64,000 bases of DNA, taken from positions 1 to 64,000 of the forward strand of contig NZ_RSEJ01000015.1 of NCBI RefSeq assembly GCF_009910675.1. Reading direction: 5' to 3'. Under the pieces are notes generated by a model. The model was given only the letters and a program-made list of their open reading frames with translations. It searched no databases and was not told the origin of the DNA. The DNA comes from Photobacterium alginatilyticum. GTDB lineage: Bacteria; Pseudomonadota; Gammaproteobacteria; Enterobacterales; Vibrionaceae. Made by a program: the position numbers and the translations under genes. Positions 53,640-63,244 of this stretch are shown in pieces; position 1 is the first letter of the stretch; every line of letters starts with the position of its first letter.

Positions 53640-55028
53640 TTAGGCGCGGATCTGGCGCACCCGGAACGAACGGCCTTTCATTTTGCCGTTTTCCAATTTT
53701 TTCAATGCGGCGCGAGCCACTTCGCGATTGACGGCAACATAGGCACACATATCAAACACGTTGATCTTGCCAACCTGGTTGCCGGCAATACCATTGTCAC
53801 CGGTCAACGCACCCAGAATATCGCCCGGGCGGACTTTCTGCTTCTTGCCGCCGCCAATTTGCAGGGTAACCATGGCCGGACGGTGAGTCGGCTGATCAAG
53901 CAGGTGCAGCGGAGGCAACTCCTCGCCTTCAATCGTCTTGTCCAGATAGTCTTCCAGCAAGGCAATCTTGTAATGCTCTTTGTCGCTGAAGAACGAGCAG
54001 GCAATCCCCTTGCTGCCGGCACGCCCCGTACGACCAATGCGGTGCACGTGCACTTCGGTATCACGGGCGACATGGTAGTTGATCACGGCATCCAGCGCAT
54101 CGATATCCAGGCCACGGGCCGCCACGTCAGTGGCCACCAGCACAGAGGCACTCTTGTTGGCAAAACGAACCAGAGTCTGGTCACGTTCACGCTGCTCGAG
54201 ATCACCGTGCAGGGCAATAGCACTGAAACCATAATGCTCCAGATCGTCTGCTACTTCCTGCGCTTCACGTTTGGTATTACAGAACACCACTGCTGATTCA
54301 GGTCGATGCTGCGACAGTAGCAGACGAAGGCCTGTCATTCTGTCCTCGTTGCTGTCTACCTTGTAAAAATGCTGCTGGATACTGCTGCTATCGTGGGTAG
54401 ATTCCACCTTCGCCATTACCGGCTTATACATAATGCGCTTGGCAATCGACTCGATCTGCTTCGGATACGTTGCGCTGAACAGCAAAGTCTGGCGACGCTC
54501 CGGGGCAGCATCGATAATCGCATCCAGGGCATCCTGGAAACCCATTTCCAGCATGCGATCGGCTTCATCGAGGATCAGCATATTCAGGTCGTCAAGGTTC
54601 AGAAAACCTTTGCGTACATGCTCTTCTACCCGGCCAGGTGTACCAACAATAATATGCGCGCCATGCTCCAGCGAACCAATTTGCGGGCCAAACGGCATAC
54701 CGCCGCACAGGGTCAGCACCTTAATATTATGGATAGCACGGGCCAGTTTACGGATCTCTTTGGCTACCTGATCTGCCAGCTCACGTGTCGGACACAGTAC
54801 CAGTGACTGAACACGAAAACGCTTCACATTCAAATGGTCAAGCAGCCCCAAGCCAAACGCTGCCGTTTTACCCGAGCCAGTTTTTCCCTGCGCGATCACA
54901 TCCTTGCCCGCAAGAATATGCGGCAGACTCTGCGCCTGAATTGGCGTCATCGCTTCATAGCCAAGCGAAGACAGGTTTGAAAGTAAATCTGGTTTCAGAT
55001 TCAGGGTAGAAAAGGCAGTCTGGCTCAA
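53640..55028 (-). CDS. dbpA: ATP-dependent RNA helicase DbpA
   Basis: A 462-residue DEAD-box helicase that acts in 50S ribosome assembly via 23S rRNA hairpin 92. Motifs: GYEAMTPIQAQSLP (Q), AQGKTGSGKT, PTRELADQ, GTPGR, DEADRMLEMGF, SAT, and HRIGRTGRAG. The C-terminal DbpA RNA-binding domain is visible as KKQKVRPGDILGALTGDNGI, the feature that separates DbpA from other DEAD proteins. The N-terminus of E. coli DbpA (MTAFSTLN) aligns with SQTAFSTLN here, so the start is TTG 55028 with AGGA eight bases upstream; a frame to 55085 adds 19 unrelated residues. Confidence 0.95.
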   Translation of the reverse strand: MSQTAFSTLNLKPDLLSNLSSLGYEAMTPIQAQSLPHILAGKDVIAQGKTGSGKTAAFGLGLLDHLNVKRFRVQSLVLCPTRELADQVAKEIRKLARAIHNIKVLTLCGGMPFGPQIGSLEHGAHIIVGTPGRVEEHVRKGFLNLDDLNMLILDEADRMLEMGFQDALDAIIDAAPERRQTLLFSATYPKQIESIAKRIMYKPVMAKVESTHDSSSIQQHFYKVDSNEDRMTGLRLLLSQHRPESAVVFCNTKREAQEVADDLEHYGFSAIALHGDLEQRERDQTLVRFANKSASVLVATDVAARGLDIDALDAVINYHVARDTEVHVHRIGRTGRAGSKGIACSFFSDKEHYKIALLEDYLDKTIEGEELPPLHLLDQPTHRPAMVTLQIGGGKKQKVRPGDILGALTGDNGIAGNQVGKINVFDMCAYVAVNREVARAALKKLENGKMKGRSFRVRQIRA

Positions 55029-55237
55029 GGGAAATATCCTATGTGGTGCTGGAACGTCTGGCAGCAGTAAACAGTTAGCGTACAAGACGCCGTTTTAAGG
55101 GCTGCGACACTACCAGCCTTTGGCGGTAAAAGAAACAATTTACTGGGATAAAAAACACCAAGGCATAAAGACTTTGTAATATCTTATCTGAACCTTGGTG
55201 TTTGTTCATGCAGCTAATACGCAGCGTATAGTGGTTG

Positions 55238-56539
55238 TTAGTCGTTGAGAGTCTGATACATCACTTCAGTCATTTCACCATCAACATCACCTGACAATTC
55301 CCAGGTAAATACGCCAGCCAGCCCTTTTTCCTTCGCCCATTGTGTTTTGGCTTTCACCGAGCGCTTATCCTCAAACGAAATATAGACCTGCTTCTGAGGG
55401 TTCCATAGGAAAGGCGCTTCGGAAGCTTCATCATAGCCGTACTGATAGCCTTGCTCGGCGGTGTAATTACGCTTCAGATCCCAGTACATAAAGTAGCCCG
55501 GCTCCTCGATATCGGTCCCAAAGGATGCCCCTTTCTCAGACACCAGGTTGCTGGTCGGCAGCTTGCCGTCAAAGTCTTGCGTTCCTTCCCAGCCCCGCCC
55601 ATAAAATGCGGCGCCCAGCACCAGCTTCTCGGCCGGTACGCCAAGATCAATCATCTGCTCGATAAAAACATCGGCACCCTGTCCCCACCAGCTACGCTTG
55701 GTTGCATGCAGGTTGGTCAGGTGACCGGTTTGCGTCCCCCAGCCACCAAGGAAATCATAGGTCATCGCAAACATGTTATCCATATAGGGAGCGGCTGATT
55801 TCCAGTCGATCTGGGCCGCCTTGTTGCCGACACCGATGGCGGACGACAACTCATAATAGCGATCAGTTTTGGCCGCCAGTTTGTTCAGCTCAATACGCAG
55901 TGTTTTAACCAAATAAGAGAAAGCCTCGCGCTCAGCCGCCTGCTCCTCGACACTCAGCTTGGTATCAGGATTCCATGGCGACGTTGTCAAGCCTCCACCG
56001 CCCGGATACTCCCAGTCAAGATCAATGCCATCAAAGAAATCATACTTGGCAATCAGCTCCACTGCTGTTTTGGCGAAGTGATCAATGTGAGCGGTATCTT
56101 TCGCCATCGCATGAAAGGCTTCTGACATTGTCCAGCCACCGAACGACGGGAGAATTTTCAAACCCGGGTGCTGTTTTTTCAATTCAGTGAGCTGGGCAAA
56201 ATGTCCTTTGTAGGGTACACCTGTGCTCACCTCGCCAAAATCAATCTCCAAAGCCGCCTTCTGATCAACCACGACTGCAGTAAAAGGGGCCTGCCCCTGA
56301 CAAGCCCCGGCAACCTGTTTCTGTACTTTTTCGCTCGCCCCTTCATGCGGACCGCACATACTCAGAAAAGCATAAATCACATGGGTTAGCTTATCAGCAG
56401 GAATATCATCCACCGTGTAGGGATTGGCTTCGTTATCATACTGCCAGTCAGCAAAGTAACCCGCTACCACAGGTTGTTCGGCAGCAGCAGGGACAGCCCA
56501 GAGACTACAGGCCAGCAGCCCGCATAGTGTCCTTTTCAT
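55238..56539 (-). CDS. Secreted GH18 chitinase
   Basis: A 433-residue glycoside hydrolase family 18 enzyme with a signal peptide (1-20, ending AAA). The catalytic DGIDLDWEYP is at 170-179, with Glu177 as the acid. Other barrel strands are KILPSFGGWTMSEAF, FAMTYDFLGGWG and LVLGAAFYGRGWEG. No chitin-binding domain is seen, so it is a compact catalytic form. It would degrade chitin outside the cell, in keeping with a marine Vibrionaceae host. The ATG at 56539 has AAGGAG upstream; a GTG at 56545 overlaps that site and is unlikely. Confidence 0.93.
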   Translation of the reverse strand: MKRTLCGLLACSLWAVPAAAEQPVVAGYFADWQYDNEANPYTVDDIPADKLTHVIYAFLSMCGPHEGASEKVQKQVAGACQGQAPFTAVVVDQKAALEIDFGEVSTGVPYKGHFAQLTELKKQHPGLKILPSFGGWTMSEAFHAMAKDTAHIDHFAKTAVELIAKYDFFDGIDLDWEYPGGGGLTTSPWNPDTKLSVEEQAAEREAFSYLVKTLRIELNKLAAKTDRYYELSSAIGVGNKAAQIDWKSAAPYMDNMFAMTYDFLGGWGTQTGHLTNLHATKRSWWGQGADVFIEQMIDLGVPAEKLVLGAAFYGRGWEGTQDFDGKLPTSNLVSEKGASFGTDIEEPGYFMYWDLKRNYTAEQGYQYGYDEASEAPFLWNPQKQVYISFEDKRSVKAKTQWAKEKGLAGVFTWELSGDVDGEMTEVMYQTLND

Positions 56540-56814
56540 AAACACTCCTTATTCACGTCAATAAAGGGAACAAACGTAAAAAATAAATAACATTACAAGG
56601 TGCGGGCATTTGCAAAGGTCACCCGACCTCTTGGTTTTTATCAAATTCACCCTCTATCATTTGCGAAAACTATTAACTAATCAGAAAGTTATTAAAACTG
56701 ATTGGCTGATTTTCGAGTCACTTCATGAATACCTTGTTGTTCGCTGTATCGCGCTGCGAAAAAGTCTTACAGCCTCCACGTACTCTAATCAGGCGGTGGT
56801 ATTCTTAAAATGGA

Positions 56815-56874
56815 AAAAGCCTCCATTCTTGTTAGCCGTAGCTAATCAAAAATGGAGGCTTTTCGATCCCAACA
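56815..56874 (-). terminator. Terminator after the esterase gene
   Basis: AAAAGCCTCCATT (56816-56828) pairs with AATGGAGGCTTTT (56862-56874) around a loop that itself holds a short stem. On the minus strand it ends in TTTTTCC. The rest of the 56540-56814 gap shows no gene. Confidence 0.85.
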
Positions 56875-56890
56875 GGTTTAGGAAATACAG

Positions 56891-57826
56891 TTACTCGTTC
56901 AAGAATCTGGCTATCTGCTGATACACCTGCTCACACTCTTCTTTGACCAGATCTTCCATATTCAAAAACGTATGAATCATGTCGTCGAAGTGAACATGCT
57001 CTACCTTTACCCCTTCTGCGCTGACTTTCTCGCAGTAACTTATTCCTTCATCACGTAGCGGACAAAACTCAGCCGTAAACAGTAAGGTCTCTGGCAGCTT
57101 CAACGTAAAGCGTCCGTATAGCGGGGAGATCTCCAGCCGGTCTTCACCATGCTGAAAATAGCTGTCGAAGTACCAGGCGATTTTGCCTTTTTGCAGTAAA
57201 TACCCCGTTGCATTTTGCTCCATCGAGCCTGAATCCATGGTGTAGTCCAGGCTGGGATAAATCATCACCTGTTTGCGGATCACGACATCATCGTCATACT
57301 GTGCCTGCCCGCTAACCGTCGCGACCAGGGCACCACCTGCCGAGTCACCGGCAATCGACAAGTCACGCCGGTAGTTAAGTGCACGTTCATCCAGCGTTGC
57401 CCAGAGGTTGTTAACGACACCATAGGCATCGTTGACACCAGCCGGATAAGGGCACTCGGGAGCCAAACGATAATCAACCGAAACAACAATATGCCCGGTA
57501 GCATTGGCTAACTTACGACAAATCGGATCATATACCGTGACACTCCCCCCCATATGGCCGCCGCCATGATAATAAACCAGTACCGGCAACGCCTGTTCGG
57601 GAGCAGGATGATAGATTCGTACAGGAACTGAATAGTGCTCACTCAATACCAAATCATCTTGTATCCAGGCAACATCCGGAATGTCGGTGATCAGGGCGCG
57701 GGTTAAGTTCGCTAACCCCTCTCGGGCATTCGTTGCTGTCGGTTTGAATCCATTCTCGATTAAAACGGCTACCTGCTGGTTAAAGTTATCAAGCCACGGT
57801 TGTAGTTTCGGGCTAACTTGGCGCAT
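56891..57826 (-). CDS. Alpha/beta-hydrolase esterase, HSL (bacterial hormone-sensitive lipase) family
   Basis: A 311-residue esterase. The oxyanion-hole motif is YYHGGGHMGGSV (the HGGG of family IV) and the nucleophile elbow is GDSAGGAL. The catalytic Asp is in the AEFCPLRDEGI region and the His is in HFDDMIHTFLN. No signal peptide, so it is cytoplasmic. It would hydrolyse short-chain esters. AAGGAG precedes the ATG. It is a single gene between terminators. Confidence 0.92.
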   Translation of the reverse strand: MRQVSPKLQPWLDNFNQQVAVLIENGFKPTATNAREGLANLTRALITDIPDVAWIQDDLVLSEHYSVPVRIYHPAPEQALPVLVYYHGGGHMGGSVTVYDPICRKLANATGHIVVSVDYRLAPECPYPAGVNDAYGVVNNLWATLDERALNYRRDLSIAGDSAGGALVATVSGQAQYDDDVVIRKQVMIYPSLDYTMDSGSMEQNATGYLLQKGKIAWYFDSYFQHGEDRLEISPLYGRFTLKLPETLLFTAEFCPLRDEGISYCEKVSAEGVKVEHVHFDDMIHTFLNMEDLVKEECEQVYQQIARFLNE

Positions 57827-57969
57827 AGCGTGCTCCTTATGCTTTTCAGGACTTATACTACCGAATTTATAAAGCCGGATTATCCCTAATCCGCAATAAT
57901 GAATGGTGTGATCTTATACAGCATGCAAATTATATGGTTGTTTTTTATATTATATTTCGACCAAACACA

Positions 57970-57993
57970 AAAAGCCCTGCACAAAGGCAGGGC
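57970..57993 (-). terminator. Terminator of fabV
   Basis: On the minus strand GCCCTGC pairs with GCAGGGC around a six-base loop, followed by TTTTTGTGTTTGG. Confidence 0.9.
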
Positions 57994-58016
57994 AGTCATA
58001 ACATGCTTTTTTGAAA

Positions 58017-59219
58017 TTATGGCGTCAACGCTTTTAGCGCCTCCAGATTAACTCTTTCCTGATAATCAACGCCATCAAGCCAGAAACCATTCAACTGCAT
58101 AAAATCCGTTTTGTATCTTTGGTAGTCACCCACCGCCGTAAAGTTCTCCGGGGTGATCTGTGCCATTAGCTGGCTTACCTGACGCTGTACATCGTCGTCC
58201 AGTTCCCAATCATCAATACGGATCAAACGCTGCTCATCAACAGGAACATGTTGTTGTGGCCCATAGAGTCGCTGTGAAAACAGGCGCTGCATTTGTTCAA
58301 TACATCCCTCATGCACTCCCTTATCCTGCATAACCTTGAACAGTGCCAGGATATAGGGTGAAAACGCCGGGATGAAGACGCTGGCCTTGGTCACCAATGC
58401 CTTGCAAACCGAAACATAGGCCTCTCCGCCAATCCGGGCCAGTTTGTCATTGAGCAAATCACCGGTGTCATGAAGGTGGATTTTCGCCCTGCCCAGCGTC
58501 CCTTTATGGTAGATCGGGTAAGTTGCTTCAGGCCCAATATAGGAATAGGCGACGGTTTTACAGCCGTCGGCCAGTACATCGGCTTCCGACAGGATATCTA
58601 TCCAGCTTTCCCAGTCCTCACCGCCCATGACCTTTTTCGTGGCTTCAATTTCTTCTTCTGTGGCGGTATCTATGGTCATAGGCTCCATGGTATCGGTTTC
58701 GATATTAATCGTCGGGCCGGTAACCGATTCACCGATAGTCTTAATCGACGAGCGCCACATTTCGCCCGTCTCGGGATCGGGTCTCACTCCCGTTGCCAGG
58801 CTATAGACAACCAAATCAAGCTTGCCGCCAAATTCCGCCTTGATATAGTCAATCACCTGCTGCCTCATCGATACCGAAAAGGCATCGCCGACAAAGTTCT
58901 TGCCAATAAGGTCTTGTTTCTCTGCCTCTTCCCGAAAGAAGATATTGTTATACCAGCCAGCCGTTCCGACCCCCTTCTCGCTTGGCCCACGTTCAAACGA
59001 GACTCCGATGGTGTCAGCATTCGAGCCGCCGAACGCCAATGCGATACGCGAAGCCAACCCAAACCCGGATGAGGCTCCGATAACCAGCACTTTCTTGGGA
59101 CCGCCAACAATCGGCTCTGCCGCTCTGACATAATCGATCTGGTTTCGAATCGCCTGTTGACAACCATACGGGTGCGCAGAGCGTGCAACGACCCCTTTCA
59201 CAACAGGTTCAATAATCAT
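58017..59219 (-). CDS. fabV: Enoyl-ACP reductase / trans-2-enoyl-CoA reductase FabV
   Basis: A 400-residue single-domain NADH-dependent enoyl reductase of the FabV type. The N-terminus MIIEPVVKGVVARSAHPYGC and the extended nucleotide-binding motif KVLVIGASSGFGLASRIALAF are characteristic. The catalytic region YSYIGPEATYPIYHKGTLGRAK has Tyr and Lys with the wide FabV spacing. FabV completes each fatty-acid elongation cycle and gives triclosan tolerance; it is typical of Vibrio and Pseudomonas. The usual length is about 400 residues. The gene is monocistronic. Confidence 0.95.
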   Translation of the reverse strand: MIIEPVVKGVVARSAHPYGCQQAIRNQIDYVRAAEPIVGGPKKVLVIGASSGFGLASRIALAFGGSNADTIGVSFERGPSEKGVGTAGWYNNIFFREEAEKQDLIGKNFVGDAFSVSMRQQVIDYIKAEFGGKLDLVVYSLATGVRPDPETGEMWRSSIKTIGESVTGPTINIETDTMEPMTIDTATEEEIEATKKVMGGEDWESWIDILSEADVLADGCKTVAYSYIGPEATYPIYHKGTLGRAKIHLHDTGDLLNDKLARIGGEAYVSVCKALVTKASVFIPAFSPYILALFKVMQDKGVHEGCIEQMQRLFSQRLYGPQQHVPVDEQRLIRIDDWELDDDVQRQVSQLMAQITPENFTAVGDYQRYKTDFMQLNGFWLDGVDYQERVNLEALKALTP

Positions 59220-59531
59220 GGGTTACTCCTAACTATACTAATTCGGTTTTCAGGGGCATTACTGTGGTTACACCTTGCCACAAGGTCACTCGTTATGTCA
59301 CCTGCTCAAATTTTAACTAGGCCGCAAAGCCTGCTTTTATCGTGTTAAAACGCAGTGTTTCTATACTGAGCCCATAGATGGCTCGCAAAAGATACGGGAT
59401 CAGCCTCGAAGCCTTTCACCGTATTGCCATTATGGCCGCTGGCGAACTCGACACATTACCCCACAGCAGGGCGGTGATCACCTTGCTGGCCCTTCCGGCA
59501 ACAACAGTTCAGGTTGTAATCTCCGCAACTA
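59220..59531. other. Intergenic region upstream of fabV
   Basis: An open plus-strand frame from 59378 starts MARKRYGISLEAFHRIA but runs into the terminator at 59532 and has no ribosome site, so it is not called. A short ACCTTG/CAAGGT hairpin near 59270 lies in the fabV leader. Confidence 0.5.
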
Positions 59532-59562
59532 AAAATGCCAGTCATCAAGACTGGCATTTTAT
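59532..59562. terminator. Bidirectional terminator
   Basis: AAAATGCCAGTC (59532-59543) pairs perfectly with GACTGGCATTTT (59549-59560). On the minus strand a T-run follows (TTTTTAG). It serves the lipoprotein gene at 59588. Confidence 0.88.
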
Positions 59563-59587
59563 TATGTCGTTCTATATTCAGACGATC

Positions 59588-61462
59588 TTACTTTGAATAT
59601 GGGTAAAGATAACCACGTGTAATCACTCGTCCGTAAGGGTCATAAGAGGAATGGTAAACATCACCCACATCAGGAAGCTTGGAACGAGACACTTCCGTCT
59701 TACCATCTTCAATTGACGCCCTAAACCCTGCCCCTACATGGTTAACACGGGCATAAATCCACAGATCAGCATCAGTGACCAAGTCCGAATCTCGGCGCCA
59801 AGCATACTTAAACTCTCCGGCATCAAGGGATAATTCAGTCTTACGAGCCATAAACGGCATCATTTCACTCATCGGGCTGATACCTTTGCCGGCATTGATT
59901 TTTCTCTCAAAGAACGGTGTAGATTCGCTATTACGGTAATAGGAAATGGTATATTCCGAATTATCCGGGATAGGTGCTTTTGCCTCAGACATTGGATCAT
60001 AATCAAAGGTGTAACCAGTTAACACCGGGCTAAACTGATATTCACTTGATGCCAAATGACAACTGGCAAGCGCACCTTCAGCTTTATTTTCCATCTTGAA
60101 GACTTTGTCCAGCTTGAATGGCTTGTCAAAACCCGGGCCGCTGATCGTCACATAGTCCAAGTTAATATGTTTGTTTATATTCTCTAGCTTCGATGAGAAG
60201 TCCGGGTTGCCCCACTCCCAGCCGTTTGGCGAGGCTGTAAACATGTCACATGCTGCTTGACTCGGAAATGCATCGATTTCCATCCGCCATACATTATCTG
60301 CGAACTCTTTATCTGCCTTATCATATGACTCCAGCTTCAAGAAAAGTGAGGCATGGATTGGCAACTGGGTTTCTTCACCAAGAAACTTAAACTTACCGTC
60401 CGAATCTTTTTCGAACCACGCATGCATTCGGCTACCACTGGCAAACTGTGAATCTTCAAGTCGCTGGGTAAAGCTAATCTCGAAACGTTGGTTCGCACTA
60501 TCGACGCTCACTAGGGAAAGATCACGATACCGGTCCATTCCCGTGTCGATCTCGTTGCCCATAGTGCGCTCTTTATATTCCCAAAGCCCGGTATCTGATT
60601 CACCAAACCAAGACGCGTCAGGGTGCACATAAGCCATATAATCTTGTTGGTCTTGCTCAAGTATCATTGATTCAAGAATCGAGTCAGCCGTAACGAGAAA
60701 ACCTAATGACTCCGCAGCTTCTTCAACAGTCACGCTATCTGGCAACAAGCTGTCAGTCCATTTTTGGCCATACACCAAAGTCACTGAGTACTCAGGTTTT
60801 GCCCGATAAGTCACTGTGGCCTGAAGTTGATCGTCTGAAAATTGAATATCAAGCAAGTCCAATACGGCATCAGCTTTGGTGTAGTTAGCCTGAAACTTAC
60901 TGCTAAGCAAGTCGAAATCAGCGTCCACCCCAGCGGCTAAAAATAGCTTGGCAAGCACCTGCTTTAACTCTGTCTGGGCCAAAGCAAGTTTTTCTTTGGT
61001 AAGGCTATCGGAATAATTTTCCGGCGCGTCAAAGACTTTCGATGCCGCCGCTCCAGTCGCATGAGAAATCAGCAGCTGAGTGAGGGGAGTAACATTTACC
61101 ACACCGGCAGCCAACTGCTCCTTAACTACAACCGAATACAACTCATGGGCTTGCCCTCCTGAGCCACCGACCATTTTTAACAAAGCCGGTGTTTTAAGAT
61201 CCGCTACAGAATCAAATGCAAACGCACCCTGCTCCTGAACGGTATACTCTGTGCTTGCCCCATCAGCTGCGCGCAAAGTCAGCTTGCCCTTTATAGGCGC
61301 ACCTGTTGCAGCCGTACCAACTAACTGTCCCTCTTCAGCTGGAGCCACAGGGATCACTGGTAGTGGTTTTGCTGCAGGCGTCGGAGAGGAACTCCCACCA
61401 CCTCCACATCCACCTAATAACAGTGATGAAATAGCTACAGCTAACGTTGTTCTTTTTATCAT
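59588..61462 (-). CDS. Large exported lipoprotein of unknown function
   Basis: A 624-residue protein with a clear lipoprotein signal: SSLLLGGC at 12-19 (lipidated Cys19), followed by a flexible GGGGSSSPTPAA linker. Then comes a beta-rich carboxypeptidase-regulatory-like segment (GTAATGAPIKGKLTLRAADG), a helical region (residues 150-200) and a long beta-rich C-terminal half. No known enzyme motif is seen. It probably sits on the outer membrane. Similar GGGGSSS-tethered proteins are common in marine gammaproteobacteria and often bind polymers or mediate adhesion; the function here is unknown. Start ATG 61462 with no strong ribosome site seen. Confidence 0.75.
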   Translation of the reverse strand: MIKRTTLAVAISSLLLGGCGGGGSSSPTPAAKPLPVIPVAPAEEGQLVGTAATGAPIKGKLTLRAADGASTEYTVQEQGAFAFDSVADLKTPALLKMVGGSGGQAHELYSVVVKEQLAAGVVNVTPLTQLLISHATGAAASKVFDAPENYSDSLTKEKLALAQTELKQVLAKLFLAAGVDADFDLLSSKFQANYTKADAVLDLLDIQFSDDQLQATVTYRAKPEYSVTLVYGQKWTDSLLPDSVTVEEAAESLGFLVTADSILESMILEQDQQDYMAYVHPDASWFGESDTGLWEYKERTMGNEIDTGMDRYRDLSLVSVDSANQRFEISFTQRLEDSQFASGSRMHAWFEKDSDGKFKFLGEETQLPIHASLFLKLESYDKADKEFADNVWRMEIDAFPSQAACDMFTASPNGWEWGNPDFSSKLENINKHINLDYVTISGPGFDKPFKLDKVFKMENKAEGALASCHLASSEYQFSPVLTGYTFDYDPMSEAKAPIPDNSEYTISYYRNSESTPFFERKINAGKGISPMSEMMPFMARKTELSLDAGEFKYAWRRDSDLVTDADLWIYARVNHVGAGFRASIEDGKTEVSRSKLPDVGDVYHSSYDPYGRVITRGYLYPYSK

Positions 61463-61594
61463 TGTTTTACTCTGCTTGTTGCCTATACAACTTATAAATT
61501 AGCCACGTAACACATAGCCTGAAGTTGCGTATTCTCACACTTACAATGTCTAGCGTGTAGAAACTTATGGGGCAAGTTTGACTCAGCTATCATT

Positions 61595-61614
61595 ATTAGT
61601 GTTTTAACACTAAT
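61595..61614. promoter_or_regulatory. 20-base palindrome upstream of the lipoprotein gene
   Basis: ATTAGTGTT-TT-AACACTAAT is a nearly perfect palindrome 133 bp ahead of the lipoprotein start and 155 bp ahead of the Usp gene at 61770. It is a candidate operator shared by the divergent genes. Nothing else stands out in the 61463-61769 gap. Confidence 0.45.
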
Positions 61615-61769
61615 TCAGCAGATAAATAGAATAAAAACCCGTCAACTCGCTTACTTCCTTTCATACCAGTCCTGGCAAATTTGATGAAAACTCGCGCATT
61701 CCATCGTATACATTACACTTTGCAGTAAGCTCGGCATTGTTGTTCCAGTAACGGCCAGAGAGGTTGGTT

Positions 61770-62186
61770 ATGTTTAGCAAGATTATGGTGCCTGTAGATT
61801 TAAGGCATGAAGAACAGCTCACTAAATCACTGGATGTGGTCGCCAAACTGGCAAAAATCTATAGCGCCAGGGTTGTCTTTGTCGGTGTTTCATTGGCCGC
61901 TCCGACGGAGATATCTCGTAACCCCGAAGAATACAAAGCTAAGCTCGAACTTTTCACTCAGGAGCAATCTGATCTCCACGACATTGATGCCGAGAGCCAC
62001 CCAATCTTCAGCGTCGACCCCACTGCTGACCTCAACAAGAAGCTGCTTGACGCCATCGATGAAATAGACGCAGATCTCATTCTCATGGCAACCCATGTCC
62101 CCAATGTCAGCGATTATATTTTTGCCAACCACGGAAACTACATTTCGGATCACGCCGATATCTCGGTGTTCCTGATTCGTGGCTAG
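61770..62186 (+). CDS. Universal stress protein-like, diverged
   Basis: A 138-residue Usp-fold protein: MFSKIMVPVDLRHEEQLTKS, central ARVVFVGVSL, DADLILMATHVPNVSDYIFA and the C-terminal HADISVFLIRG. The GxxGx9G nucleotide motif is lost (THVPNVSDYIFANHG in its place). ATG 61770 has GAGAGG six bases upstream and is preferred over the TTG at 61764. The role is presumably stress-related. It is the second Usp gene in the window and not closely similar to the first. Confidence 0.82.
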   Translation: MFSKIMVPVDLRHEEQLTKSLDVVAKLAKIYSARVVFVGVSLAAPTEISRNPEEYKAKLELFTQEQSDLHDIDAESHPIFSVDPTADLNKKLLDAIDEIDADLILMATHVPNVSDYIFANHGNYISDHADISVFLIRG

Positions 62187-62208
62187 CGTTATGAGAATTT
62201 AGCGACGA

Positions 62209-62484
62209 TTATCGACGCTGACACGAGGTACAACCTCGACAGGCGGATCGGGTATGTGGGTCCAGGCGACTTCGCTGTACCTTGCAATAGGCATTTTTGA
62301 GTGCGCGGCGGGCCGAAAACCAATCGTCCGGTTTTGAAATCAACAGGTATCCGTTAAAACGCTTCACCAACTGTGTACGGTACTCATTGATAAAACGACT
62401 ATCAAAGTCGATTTCGAAATACTCAAGCGCCTGTTCTATAGAGGTAAAACTGGCTATTTTTTGATGAATGTCGGTCTGGCTCAT
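62209..62484 (-). CDS. NifW-like small protein with cysteine-rich tail
   Basis: A 91-residue protein. SIEQALEYFEIDFDSRFINE and VKRFNGYLLISKPDDWFSAR followed by LKNAYCKVQ match the pattern of NifW (nitrogenase-stabilising/protective protein): short helices, a conserved RF..YL and an AY near the end. The tail RSACRGCTSCQRR adds three closely spaced cysteines, a possible metal or redox site not usual in NifW. No nif genes are in the window. It is convergent with the Usp gene. The ribosome site is weak. Confidence 0.6.
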   Translation of the reverse strand: MSQTDIHQKIASFTSIEQALEYFEIDFDSRFINEYRTQLVKRFNGYLLISKPDDWFSARRALKNAYCKVQRSRLDPHTRSACRGCTSCQRR

Positions 62485-62732
62485 GCTCTAAACGGGTGAA
62501 ATGGTTTCCGCCAGTTTAGAAGAGCAGCCCTATTCAATCATTGATGTAACACGGATTTTGCGCAACTTTATCATCTGATGGGTTAAAAGAAATGTGAAGC
62601 AGACTCAGCACCTGCCACCACAGTAACAATGTCAAAAGAATAAATACTGACAAACCTCTATAAGTCGTTGTAAATCAACAATACAAGCTGCAATACTACA
62701 TCACGCCATATACACCAAAAGGACTCTTCACA

Positions 62733-63131
62733 ATGGACGTCAATGAATGCGTTTCATTCTTACTGGTTGACAGCAATAAGGTATTGCTGGAAAAGCGGGC
62801 AATGAACAAGGCCACAGATCCGGGGCTAATCACCATACCCGGGGGCCATATTGAAAATAACGAAACCAGAGAACAGGCGCTGTTGCGGGAGATGATAGAA
62901 GAGTTGGACATCAATCCGACCAGTTACACTTTCCTATGTACTTTGTACCATCCGACCGAAGAGCTACAGCTCATTCATTACTATGTTGTGGACGCGTGGA
63001 CAGGTAACATCCAGAGCCAGGAGGCCGAGCAGCTCCAGTGGTGCGACCTTGATGGCGAGCTTCCGGTCGGTATCGAGGCCGACAACGTGGCAATAGGTGA
63101 ATATGTTCGATTATTCAATAGATTAAAATGA
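62733..63131 (+). CDS. Nudix hydrolase
   Basis: A 132-residue protein with a complete Nudix box, GGHIENNETREQALLREMIEEL (matching Gx5Ex7REUxEExGU, shown across residues about 37-58). It hydrolyses a nucleoside diphosphate linked to another moiety, for example oxidised nucleotides or nucleotide sugars. The exact substrate cannot be read. It is a compact single-domain form. The ATG at 62733 has AAGGA upstream. It stands alone. Confidence 0.9.
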   Translation: MDVNECVSFLLVDSNKVLLEKRAMNKATDPGLITIPGGHIENNETREQALLREMIEELDINPTSYTFLCTLYHPTEELQLIHYYVVDAWTGNIQSQEAEQLQWCDLDGELPVGIEADNVAIGEYVRLFNRLK

Positions 63132-63244
63132 AGGGCTGATTAATCGATTTGTTCTGCAACTCGCTCAAGGTTATTTCAAATACAGGTGCAAGCAGAAACG
63201 AGGGCATACCCTCTGAGCTCCTGCCTGCAAACCTGTTAATTGAC

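Noticed and set aside
59378-59596. 72-codon plus-strand frame between fabV and the lipoprotein gene
   Set aside because: No ribosome site, and the second half is the terminator hairpin of the opposite gene.
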